64,000 nt of DNA, taken from NCBI GenBank assembly GCA_012861695.1, contig JAAOOA010000399.1, forward strand, positions 11,412,731 to 11,476,730, read 5' to 3'. Origin of the DNA: Trematomus loennbergii. Taxonomy: Eukaryota; Chordata; Actinopteri; Perciformes; Nototheniidae. Position numbers and translations under genes: made by a program. The notes below the pieces were generated by a model. That model was not told the DNA's origin. It searched no databases and saw nothing but the letters and a program-made list of their open reading frames with translations. Shown piece by piece: positions 1-28,900 of this stretch (positions are counted from its first letter, which is position 1; each line of letters starts with the position of its first letter).

Positions 1-3000
1 TTGTGACAGGTGTCATTTCAACCAAATTATCAGTGTAAAAATAAATAACCTGTGATAACACATGTCACAGTAAGTAAAGGCGACATTGTTAAGTAAATGT
101 TCAGTTGATGAATGTAAGCAGGGCAAAAATAATAAAAATAAGGGGGATTAATGTGAGAGAAATAATAAGATAGCAAACAACAGGAACACTCTTAATATAA
201 AATAATGATGGGTTGCTCTTCACAGTTGTCATGTAATTAATGTAGACATGTTGTGGCAGGGGGGATATGAATTAATTTTCCTCCCAGCTTATCTGCCTGC
301 CACTAATTTGAAAGACAGGAAGAAAACAAGCAAAATCATGAAGGAGCCGTGAGGGAGGATGAAAAAGAAGTGACTGACAGGTTACATTTTTGGGGGTAAA
401 TATTTCATGAGGCATACCGCGTCTTTTTTCTGTGTCTCTCCCTTTTCTCATCCTTCATTCAAAGGGGTCCGTCCTATCTTGTTTGTACGCAGTCAGACTC
501 TAATTACTGAGAATGCTGGGAAACTGGTGTGTGCTCAGAAAAGTCCGATAATCCCAAACAGGATGAAGGGAGCAGGGTTACTGGTGGGGTTGTTTTATGA
601 AGTATTCGATACTGTGGCTGGCTAAGATACCTAATATTTCCAATCACACATGTGCTTTAGAATGATGGCTATCCTATCAGAGCTAATCATGCACAAGAGA
701 CTGAGTCGGGCATCAAAGTTGCTTGTTTCCTTGCAAAAATGCACCAAAATATGTCCATATAAAGCCACTGTGAGACATCCTGAAACTAGGTGATAGGATA
801 TACTTCATTGATCCGAAATTTTGATCAAGATAGAAATAAAACGGAACTACAAAAGCAGAAAATATACAAGTTGACCGTGACAATAAAATCTGTCAACTAC
901 CTGCCAAATAAAACACTGAGTGCCAATTTACAGCAAACACAATATAAAAGTAGGATATTATGTATATTAATAGTGCAAGGAAAAGCACAAGCTAGCGATA
1001 ACAGATTATATACCTGTGTGTGGGTGAGGAATAATCTTTGTGTCAGTGTTTTTTGACAAAGGGGAATGGCAGAACTGTCTGTCTTTCTAATTATATAGGT
1101 TCTTAAGACCTACTAATAGATTTTTTTCAACCTCTGCAAGAAACTCAACGCAATTATTTTGATCTGTGTAATTACTTTTGCTTCTATCATCTGAAGGTAG
1201 CCCTTTGGAGCAGGGGGGGGGGGGAATCTACTAAATCAGTTAAGACTAGGGCGGCAGGTATTGATTATTTCAGTCATCGATTATTGACTATCCCATCGAT
1301 AACCAAGAAATCAGATAAGAAATACTTGATACCTTTAATAAAGAGCAATAGTAAACATACAAAAGAGAAACCTAGACAGGTCTCTTTAAATAACTACAAA
1401 TTTGTATTAAAGAAGTGATTTAAGACCTCAATGTTTCCGAGAACATGAATTGAAGTATTTGTTCTAAATGGTTCTTTTACCGTGGTTATATTGGCAACTA
1501 ATGCAAGATCAATAGTTGATGATAATTCATTAGTTGTCTCTTTACATGTGATGATTAATAATGCTAACTTTATACTCACAATAAGCCCTCGACTGAAAAT
1601 CCTCACAGCGCAGATGGAATAAAAAACCAAACACTGCCTGCCTAACTTTGCAGATTATAACAACAATTCTAAATAATTCAGCAAAGTCACTCTGAAAGTC
1701 TGCAGAAGGTCAAACTGAGGCCTCTTGTGACCTCAAGCAGATAAATGGAGGATTTGCAGAGCCCTCGACACCTAGGATTCTGCCAAAATCTCACAAAGCC
1801 TCAATTTATTTGAGATGTGTTCCCATGAATATGACGTGGATGAGTTGGTTGCATCAAGATAAACAGATAGGGCCACTATCCCTCGTTGGGTACATTCAAA
1901 CCATTGAAAAGGGAAGGCATTTTCAGTGTTTCCGCTCAAGTTTTTTAAGTGCAAAGTGACATTTGTTTTGTATAGAATAATGGAAAGAAACACACTTTTA
2001 GGGATAACCTACATTAGGTTATACAAGCTCTGTATGAGTCTCTCGCACTCTTCAATATGCTTTATCTCAAAGTCTGAGGGTTTGATCCAAAACGATCGAT
2101 AAATTATAAATAGTACGAGTTGCATAAGGAGCATTGTTGTGTTTATTACTGTTGTGTACATGGAGAGACAGTTATTGTTGTTTTCCGAGCTGGCACTTCA
2201 CTACAACACATAATGGAGGAGGCATTGACGCACCTCTATCTGTCGAGTAGTAGAAGTCTGCTGAAGTACGTCAGTGCCTACTGGTGATTTGCTCGGCTCT
2301 AATAAGATCACAGCTTTGAACACTGTTGTTAGATGCACCAAAAGGTGAAATCCAAAAGCTGCATTGTGCTCTCAAACCTAACTTTTAAGCATCAAGCTAA
2401 GCAAGACTCTGTCAGTGTCTGTGAGATGACGCACTCCTCCAGAAGATTGCATGACTGTCTTTCTCGAGCCAGACACATAAAAACGTATAAACAGTCACTT
2501 GAAATAGGACTGCACTCTAGTCCTACTAGTCTTGTCTCACTTCAGACCGGTATCTATGGAACTAATAAATAAAGTAAATCTCATTCAAACTCTCCTTCAA
2601 GATTCAAGGCTTTTTGTCATATGCACAGTAGCTACAATGTAGATATGGACATGAAAACCTTAAAGGGGACCTATCATGCAAAATGCACTTTTGTACGTCT
2701 TGTATACATGAATATGTGTCCCCGGTGTTCCAGGGAACTCACCAAGTGTCAGAAAACACAACCCTCTCTATTTTCCTCCATACCCAAATCTCTAAAAAAG
2801 GGGCTGCAACGGATCTGATAAAAACTGATCCAGATTTGAACATTCCTCTGACGTCAGGACGGCGGAGCTGACCTATCAGAGGAATGAGAGGTTGCCGTGG
2901 CATGGTAACAGCATGGTAACACGATGCTCGTAACTCGGTCCCCTCCTTTGCAGGGGGGCGTGGTCAGCTGCAGCGCATGCAAAGACAGGGTGGAGGACAG

Positions 3001-5948
3001 CAAAATAGAGCGAAATGAGGCATGGCTAAAATGCATGATCTGTTTGGTATTTTGAAAAAGAAAACGTATAAATATACCTTATATAGGTATGGCCCTACAA
3101 TATATTATTAAAATATAGCATGACAAGTCCCAGGCTCCTCCAACAATGCATTATGAATATATATAGGACATAAAACGGATAAAACCAATATAAATTTTGC
3201 AAGAAATAACAGAAACACATTTTTTTGTGTAAAATGAATGTTCCTGAGACAAAAACGCAGTGTGATGTGGATTGAAGGGACTGTACATATCTCAGCAATG
3301 TGCTTCATTTGAGCTGAATGTCTCACCTGTTCATTATACAGACTTCTGTAAAAGGTCAATATTGTGTTGCATGAAACAAAAACAAGTATGTGCATTCAAA
3401 CCAGTTTCCAAATCAAATCTTTATCTCAATTAAAAATAGAAGTTGTGTTCGTGCGACTGCTGTTCGAAAACTCCTGCAGTGTAGTAGCAGCCTCATTTGA
3501 CTAATGGATGCAGCAGTGTCATGCAGTAATGCAGGATATTGATTATAGGTTGAAAGAAGGAGTGGTGTTGGATTGATATTGGTAATAGGAATGATAATTA
3601 TTTGTCGTATTGATATTAGAACACGTGGAGCAGTTTATCCATGCAATCACTACAAAGAACAGGGTGTGTCATTATCTTTCATTATAACGTTAAAACATTT
3701 GTTGACAGAAGCCACATCTATACCAATGTTCAACATGAACGAACAAAGACTACAAGCCGCTGGACCATGCCCAACTGTTGCTGCATAAAATCTGTAATTG
3801 GTAAAGTGTTGCTTGTTATAGCCAGAAAACAACAACCGGAAATCCCAGATGTGGATCATCGCCAAAGGCTATCTGTCAACCATATCCTAGTCAGATTTGT
3901 TTGTAACCTTTAAGAATATCTTGCAAAATAAAATCAAACCTCCACTCTCTGTTGGCTATCAACTGGGTGGCATAGTCATTACACAGACTGTCCTTCAAGA
4001 AGCAGGATCAGGTTAAGTCTGTGGTGACAGAGAGCAAACATACATGCAATCTGCTCTCGAAGACTATATTTGAGCCCAATACAAAGTACAGTTGAAGGAA
4101 GGAAATTGAAGTAGGGAAAGAGCAAGGGGAGGAATTAAATGAGAGGAATAACATATAACAGACAGCAAAGGCAAGGGTTATAGAAGGAAAAACAGAAATC
4201 CAATATGTAAAAGGTCCTCTTCAAGAAGAGCATGTCAAGAAAAGAGGATGGGGAAGTTTTGGAGAGAATTGAAAGCGATGTTGTTTTATAATGGATTTCT
4301 TTTTTTTATCCTTCTTTCTTCTGTACTGTATCCTTCATATCCCCTGTATACTGGACTTTCTCCAGTATTCTCTCCCATGTGACTCAAGCGAAGACTATTT
4401 CCGCCTCTTGCAAAATATCACATATTGAAGGATTGTTAAAAAGATGCCTTAGAAAAGTAGCTGAGGATATCTGAGGCAGATTAGTTTTGGAGTGTATATT
4501 GTTCTGGGAGTTGAATGCACCACTCAATGATCTGAGCATCTGAGTCCTTCAATGCAGCTGTAAGTTGAAATAAATGATGGCAAATGCTTTGAGTTGGTAT
4601 GAAGCAGCATCCTGGTACTTTGAAAATGGTTTGCATTCAAACCGCAGCACCTAGCGCTAGCCCTGCATATTGAATGGTCAGGGATGATTCACTTTTCTTT
4701 CTCCGATTCTGATTTATATTTTCCTGTATTTTCACCAACCCCCTTTATTTTCCATGCTGGACGACGAGCATCAAGTTTTTACCACCTAGGTGCACATTTT
4801 CTCTCTCAGAGCCTTGAAGATAACCTCAAAAGCACAAACTGTCACCACAAAATGGGAGAGCCAGGTGGCAGAGAGGAAGTTGGGCTTATTTCAGGCATCT
4901 TTCAATTCCTCAGTGACAGGAAAAGAGTCTCTGATGCACTGCTTGCTTCCATTTCCTTTGGATCTGGTCTGGTGTCAGTAGTTGTGTAAGAAGAAGTAGG
5001 GAGGAGAGGGGAGATGCGGGGGGTGAGATCAATGTGTCTCAGGAATGAAAGTGCCAAAAAGTTTTTTTTTTCTTCTTCGCTCTGCAGGGACATTGTTTTC
5101 TGCAGCATTTGTATCAAATGTCATCACAGTGTTTTTCTTTGATGTTCTTTTGACTGGTGGAAGTTAACATGTGCTGAGGTTTTCAAGTAACCATTTTTGG
5201 AAAGTGCTTTATAAGAGTGCAACGTGGAGCCAGCTGCTAAGCCTTGTTCTGAAGCTGGCAATAATCCCAGGTTTGGAACAAAGCGACATCCGTTTTAATT
5301 TATTTCAGGGATCCCCTATTACCATTTCCAAACAAAAAAACAATGGAATCCAGTTGAATTTTTAAACAAACCTGCAGTACGTAAGATCCAGTGAATCATT
5401 CAGTCAATAACACACAAAACTGAAGGACAACCATTGTAGTCGAGTGCGTGAATAAACATTCAGGTTTTTTCTCTTCCTTGAAACACTCAAGTGATGATGG
5501 GTCTGATGTGTTTGGCATTGAAAACTCCCAGGCTCAAAGGGTGAAATGAAACAGCACACACCTCTGGCAGCTTTCACCTGTCCTTGTTAATTCAATTAGC
5601 GTTAATGACAATAGTGAAGTTGAAGTTTTCGCAATTTTTCCACAGATATTGACACTGAAATAAACCCCCTATTTTTAAATGCTGTGCTTCAGAGATTAAT
5701 TTCAAGCATTGGTGAGCTGCGCTACTTCTAAATAGAAGAAGCCAATTTTTCAAAGCACCTTTATGGAACTTTTCATATTAGTTCGATGAGTAATTTGGTA
5801 CGCTTATAACTCCATGTCAAATGAGTAAGCCCAATCTGCTCATGTCATGTGATCAAAAGATCCACAGCAAGCTACTGGATGGGAGTTGTGGTGAGATTGT
5901 TGCTGCTTTAAAATTAAACCTGATTGTGTGTATCTGTTTTTTCCCCAG
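1..5948. other. Intron upstream of the first visible cpne8 exon
   Basis: No coding exon is visible. The stretch holds a G12 run at 1213-1224, a possible decayed hAT end at about 1246-1330 (agggcggca followed by tcgattattga-type sequence), and one MITE at 2660-3130. The remainder is AT-rich DNA without structure I can name. Confidence 0.6.
2660..3130 (+). repeat. TTAA-flanked MITE, family A, copy 1 (right end decayed)
   Basis: The copy begins TTAAAGGGGACCTATCATGC and runs to about 3130, where the expected end (GCATGATAGGTCC, then TTAA) is degraded to GCATGACAAGTCC. Its interior matches the copies at 18068-18596 (inverted) and 60314-62774, including a stretch around ctcaccaagtgtcagaaaac and a GGTATGGCCCTAC segment. 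It is non-coding and non-autonomous. TTAA target sites are typical of piggyBac-type transposition, which is inference. Confidence 0.8.
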
Positions 5949-22446
<16,498 letters not shown>

Positions 22447-24862
22447 AGCCCTCCTCTTGGCTTTTCACTGAGGACTGACAGCATGCAGCAGCCGCTCCAG
22501 AGTCCAGTGGGAACTCTTCCTCCTGTGTTATGGTGCAAACAGGAGATGACGCGACAGGAAATGGAAGTTGAATTTTGGGCCGTATCCTCCCAGTGACAAC
22601 TCGAGCAACGTTTTTTGTTTTTTTGGTTTGTTTTTCGGTGATATATTCATTTTGATGATTTATTTTAATAAGAGGCTCAGACCTACCAGGACTCGTTGGT
22701 GAAAGCCTTTTAGTCCGACACTGAGGCAGTGACTGTTCCACATCTAATCTGACAGCAGGTGGTTCAAAGAGGTCATGTTGTGGTTAAAACTTGTGCCTGT
22801 CTGTGGTTGTTTCTCTAATTGTATCAGGACGTGTGAACTTTGACCTAAGCCTTGCTCGTCAGCCATTGGTGTGGCCTAACACAGTGATATTTTTTTTAGG
22901 CACCTTTTCCCTTCTGGAATACGTTTTTTTATATTTGGGGAGTATCTCCATATCTGCTAATGCATCGGTTATGATGGAGGAACACTAAAGATGTGTAGTT
23001 TACAGTTTATTATTAACATTAATCAGGCTTTTCTACCATGAGGTGTCTCCTCTTCTCTTCTTTGGTAGGTAAATGTTTATATCAGCATGTTGTATGAGAA
23101 GTTTATTCCCAAATCCCAGTATATTTATTCTCCAATGTTATTTAGAGTGGCATGGACATTTGATGGATATGTTTTGAAGTGGTCACCAATTATTTGAGTG
23201 ATTGCATATAAAAAGCACAACCTGTCTCTCTACCAAGGACAAGCTTAGTACGATGCTATCAATCATATTTAATCATTTTGAGAGCTGATGGTCACTGTTT
23301 CTAAAGAAAGTACACAATGTATTCATGCAAGTCAAATATAGATGAACTGCAGCTGCAATTCAACATAAAATATTACTCAGGCTTGTTGGAGGTTCTCATT
23401 CAGCAAGGATACATTCCAATCACAGAGAATACATCTGAACAGAGGTAACAATAATAATTTCATCATAACCCCTGTTTCATTTTCTAATCCACACAAATGG
23501 TTATTCAGTATACAACATGCATTACCTTATACAGCAAGTAAAACACATAACAAAACATGTGATATATATTATTTATATCCAGAGAACTAATCTAGCAATG
23601 CAGGCGACAGTTCCACTTTCCCATAGAGCAATTTGACTAAATGACACTTTTGGGTAATATGCACAATTAAAGCACAATGTACACCAGACAGTGAGGGTCT
23701 TTGATCTTCAAGAGGCCTTGTGCCACAATCTCATTACTTTCAGTTGATGCATACATGTGATATTAATACAATTCATGTAATACATTTACAATACAACTAA
23801 GTGACACACAGCAATCAAAGGCAAATGGTAGCAGGTCAAACTAGGAACACTGGTTTGTTTTTGGTTTAAGACCCACGTGTTATTCTTGCCTAGGGCCCGA
23901 TAGTGGGTTATCCGGTCCTGATACGATCCTAAACACACCGCCGCGGCAACCCAGACACTCAATAAGCAAAATCTGTAAGCCCCAAAGGCCACGCATCAGC
24001 AGTCTCTAACCCCCGCCATCATGGATTCCCACTGTAAGTCTGTGCGATCACAGCCAGTGTTGCTCCCTCCAGATTTACATCTCATACAGCGTGGCGCAGT
24101 ACATTTCAAGTCTCTGGTGGGAGACAGTTCACAAGTGATCCAGAGAGCTTTAGGATTTTTGTTCATTACATTCAGTACAAAAGTAATTATCTCAAGTGTA
24201 AACACATGAACAACCCATCAATACCACAGGGTAAAGGGGGATCACTTTATGCTAATCTTAGTTTGGCTTTCTGTAGCCTCCCACCATCTGTGTGGAAACG
24301 AAACAAACTGGCTTTCAAGTAGCAAATCCAATTTTACCAAAACAGTAACAAAAGCTTTTTAATTTGAGATGCATACCGCACAATGGTGCAACAACAAGCT
24401 TCGACAACCCTATGATTTGTTGGCTTGTAAACATTGAGACATGTCATACAGTCAACATTTGGAAATGTGAAGAAATGATCCATGCATGGGGTGTTTTGAT
24501 AAGTACACATTGTGCATACAGTAGAGAGAAAGTTCAGAATACAATAGACTCAATTATTTTATCCCATCATGCATCCCATCTGACAAATCACATAGGATCT
24601 CTGCTCATGTTGCAATAACAATTGTTATTCGTGTTAACAGTGACATAACACTAGCCACATCATCAAGCATAAACATGTTGAACAATAAAGTGGTATTTTC
24701 ATGGCATGCATGTTATTCATGTACTTAGTTTATAAAATGGGAGATTCCAGACTGAAATATCTGAACAACTATGGATGGGTTTACAATACATATTTGTCCC
24801 GTCGTCAACATCCCTAGAAGATGTATCCTTATGACTGGAGTTACTCTCTGTAGCATCATCAG
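22447..24862 (+). other. cpne8 3' untranslated and flanking region
   Basis: The sequence after the stop is AT-rich and lacks exon-like content. A candidate poly(A) signal AATAAA occurs at 24684-24689, but several similar motifs exist and none can be chosen from sequence alone. No second gene is visible. Confidence 0.45.
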
Positions 24863-25945
24863 AGGCCTGTACTACGAAGCTGGTTCAACCTAACCTGGAT
24901 ATGTTTGAGTTAGCCGGTTGGCCCAATCCAAAACATACGCGCTCTGGCTAAACTGTACTACGACGCTGGTTATCAAGTGGATCGCTCAAGCCAGTCGTGT
25001 CCTATCTAGTTAGGTGCGCGTTCACATGAAAGGGGTGGTATTTGGAGCATTCCACCAATCTCAAACACGGAAGCGTACTGACAGCGCAGCGTCATACTTC
25101 CTGAATGAAAAGTGAACTTTAATATTAGTCAAATATGGAGAAGTTAAACTTTAACCATCCATGACTTAAACACTTTATCCAGGATAAAAGCCACATAGCT
25201 GCACTGCAAGTTGAATACAGCTGGTAAAAGAAAAAGCGTTTGAATGCGTACATTAACAGGTTTATGAAATCACTGCCCCGTCCAAGACACGAGTGGATCT
25301 GACTTTAATTACATTTGACTCGAGTGTTTCGTCAACTTAATGTGTTGCTTAAAAATACTTCTGCATACAGTATGTGACACTGTGAGTGTTGCACGGCCAG
25401 ATACGGCTCAAGAAGCTGACTCAAATAAGGAAATATATGATACATTATGATGTGATATGATATGAATGATAATGGGACACATCGACGTCTGCACTCACAG
25501 TGCCGCGGACTGTACTTAATGTTACTCTGATCCGGTTACTTATGTCGTGGCAGATATTTAAGTAAGCTTTCTTAACGCTAATATTATAATAGTCAGATTG
25601 CTCTGAAGATGGGATGGGATATTCTATTAATTTTCACGTTCACACAGTCAGTTGATTTTGGCCGGCCGTCTTTCCTGCAACGGCAGTTTTTTGTATTTCC
25701 TCTATCCTGTAATATGAATTGATCGCTTTAAACTCCGCACGGAGCTCTGATTGGTCAGCAGGCAGTGCTTTCACTGAGTTGATCTCTTAGCCTGCCACCT
25801 AACTGCTAGCAGGTTTGCCGCTGAGCATAAGTTACCATGGAAATCTAGCCTGCTAAAAAGAGAACCAGCGTCGTAGGACCGGAAAGCCCGAGATTTCCCT
25901 GAAGTTAGCCGGCTAAGCGAAAATCCAGCTTCGTAATACAGGCCT
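24863..25945. repeat. 1.08-kb non-autonomous TIR transposon
   Basis: Ends are inverted copies: AGGCCTGTACTACGAAGCTGG at the left and the near-complement CCAGCTTCGTAATACAGGCC at the right, with a CAG direct repeat outside each. A second, inner inverted pair (tacgacgctggtt near 24960 and aaccagcgtcgta near 25863) makes a double terminus. No reading frame of note is inside. The superfamily cannot be settled; a 3-bp target repeat could suit PIF/Harbinger, but it is not the usual TWA. Confidence 0.8.
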
Positions 25946-28900
25946 CAGGTCAAACTTTCAGCAAATGTTAACATGCCAACAAACTAAGGAAAGACGACAA
26001 CAACACGCCAGCACTGTCATTTTAAGCATGTTGATGTTAGCATTTAGCTCAAAGCTACACTTTTGTCTAAGTGAAGACTCACGGAGCTGTTAGCATGACT
26101 GATTTTTTTTTTTTTCTTTTTTTAGCATCAAATAGACATAAACAAATTCTAAATCTAACTTTTACTTTTTCCATCTTTGACACAGCCGTTGCTCTTCTTT
26201 TAGTATCATTATTTCAATTTCACTTGGTTTTGTTTACAAGCTTGACCTACATGTGCCCCTCATTGATGTAGAGTGTAAACAAACACAAAGACAAGGCTAC
26301 AATTATAATACACTCTAAAAAAGGTGCCCTTTCCTTTCAAACTGACAAAGCGAGTAATTATTCTGAGCTCAAAAGGTTATTTTCAAGTGTCTAATGTAGC
26401 AAACTAAAAGGCCTTAGAAGGGAGTCTCTACATCTCATCATGTCTTTTATCGAATAGCAGCTCAGGTGGATAAGTATGGCTCTTTGGTTGAGGAGAGGAA
26501 TTATTTCATAGTGGTCAAAATGGAAAACAGCTATTTGCTTGTATATTGTTAGGGGTGTAAGAGAGGAAACAGTTATCAGTGAAAAGATAAGAGTGTGTTA
26601 GAATGTAAAGTGTATCAACAGCAGGTTTGCATACAGATTCTGGAGGCATTTATCCTTGCGAGGAGTGCTCATTGTATATGTTTTATAAATTATTACTGTA
26701 TTGAAGATATTTATTTTTGGAGTTATATGTATGAAAAGCCATTGCTCCTGTTGTCTATGTCATTATGGTGACCTCTTAACCCACTGATTTATTAGTGCGA
26801 TGGATTGACTGCATGTTTTCTTGGGGTACATTGACAAAGAGTGCCCCCTCTGTATAATAGGAACCAGCCCAGATTACATGCATGTCAGTGCCAAACTTGG
26901 AAGTAAGCTCTGTGGACTGTTTGCTATTTCTTCTCTCTTGTGCCTGGTTCTCCAAACATTTCTTGTCTCACCAGTACTTGAAAACTGTAGCTTAATTAGC
27001 ATGTTACAGTTAACACTTTTTTTTATTATTTTTAGTCTATTCTCACAATTTATTTTTATTATTTGTATCTCTTGTTTTCTAATTTGCATGACTCCCTACT
27101 TTCGTTTAAATGGGGTTTTAAATTGTACATGATTATTGTCATATGGTGGGTTGTGAAATGCTTTGTATTGGATTGCCTTAACTGAAAATTAATTAAAAAA
27201 CTACTTTTATAAAAGTTCTTGGAGCGTTATACCTTGATTTCACTGTTCAGTGTTTTCATTTGATACTTAAAAACAGCATCAATGAGGTTCATTTTAAAAG
27301 CTGCTGGTAAGATGAAAACATCAGGTTATTTATCATTTTCACAACATTGAGAATATATAAAAAAAGCTGCTTGTACAATACAAAACAATGTTAAATAAGC
27401 CTCAAAGGGATAAGTTGTTGTTTCATACAGGTAGTCTTAATGTACATTTTCAGCATTTCTTTCACTTAGGGATTAGACATTTTATATATCCTCTTTAAAA
27501 TCACCACAGGAGATTGTAAAAACAATTTTCTTGAATAAAAACATTACTTAATGTCTCAATACAATAACCCTCTTATTACTTCAGAAGGAAACTCCATGTT
27601 CAGAAACGTTATCTGGTTTTATCACTCTTTTAGAGAAACTACTGCGTACATGAATAAACGTAATAATAACTATGCTTTTGATTTTACGATTACATTGGAA
27701 TATAGCTTGGATAATAATACAACGGGGTGCAGTAGAGACTACTATTTTCATTCCAAATAGGTCATTTCAATCAGTGCAAGACGCAGAATAATGACAGAAT
27801 AACCACCATTTTTTAAATTATAAATTAGAGTTATAATTGGCAAACATCTCAAAATGAAATGTTATGTTGCCTTTATCTATGAGTACGAACTTAATCTGAA
27901 CACAGGATTTATGCTATTGATGACCCCTATAGTCTACTTGTACTGTAGTAAACCATGCGTTATGTCCCTCTTTTGCATTTAACTTTGTTATCCGTAATTA
28001 GTGGCGCTCTTGGTAGATTTTATTAATACAGAATATCCATTAAATGTATTGAAATGAAAGCGAGCATACTGGAATAAACAGCTGAAAAAAAGAACAGAAT
28101 AAATGTAGAAAGATAATGATTGTGATGCTTTCTACTTAACAACTAAGACACTTAATGTTGCACAACCATCTGTGCACAGTAAGAACCAATGCCTTAATCT
28201 CCATATGTCCTCAATATTCATTAAATTATGGATAGTCAAACATCCAATGGAGGACAATTGAAGGTTTACTATGTACGAGAAAAGTACGAGTTGATTAAAT
28301 CTAGAGAAAAACGTAAGGATTCTTTTCTTTTTAAGGAACAAAAACAAAGGCACCATTTTGGGAATGCAAATATGGTCTTACACTTAATTGCAGTACCATC
28401 GCCCTTCAATTGTCTTTGCAGATTGTTTTTAAGTACAAGACATACAAGTTTTGTGGATTTCCAAGTTTCCTCCTGTCCCTCTGTACCAAGAATGAGATAA
28501 ACTTTCTCTAACAGCATAAAAGTTTTGTCCTTAAATTATTCAGTTTGCATTATGTTCACCCTGTCTCTGCAGGCTGTGGTGAGAGCGATGACAGCTGTCA
28601 CGGATCTGAATCAAACCCAAAACTAAAATATATATTTATATATATATATTTCCACCTCAGCTGATAGCATCTCTGCAGGACATTCTGTGAACATCGAAGG
28701 TGATGTATGCTCCACTGAAAAAAAACACATAAATACATTTAGCCTCGAAAAAGTTCTCATTAAAACGTCCATTTATCTTATTTATAAAAAGCGTGCGAAC
28801 CATAATTGCCTAGCCACATTTGAAATGGAATTTACTGGGAGGAATACAGACACCTAAACACACTTGAGAGATTTCTGATGTATATTTAGTTTCTAGGTCA

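Noticed and set aside
1246..1330. hAT end with TCGATTA motifs
   Set aside because: The resemblance is partial and no opposite end was found, so it is only mentioned as a possible remnant.
2333..2871. Short frames that recur at 18439-18669 and 60252-60472
   Set aside because: They recur because they lie in family A MITE copies; frames shift between copies and there is no sign of selection for protein.
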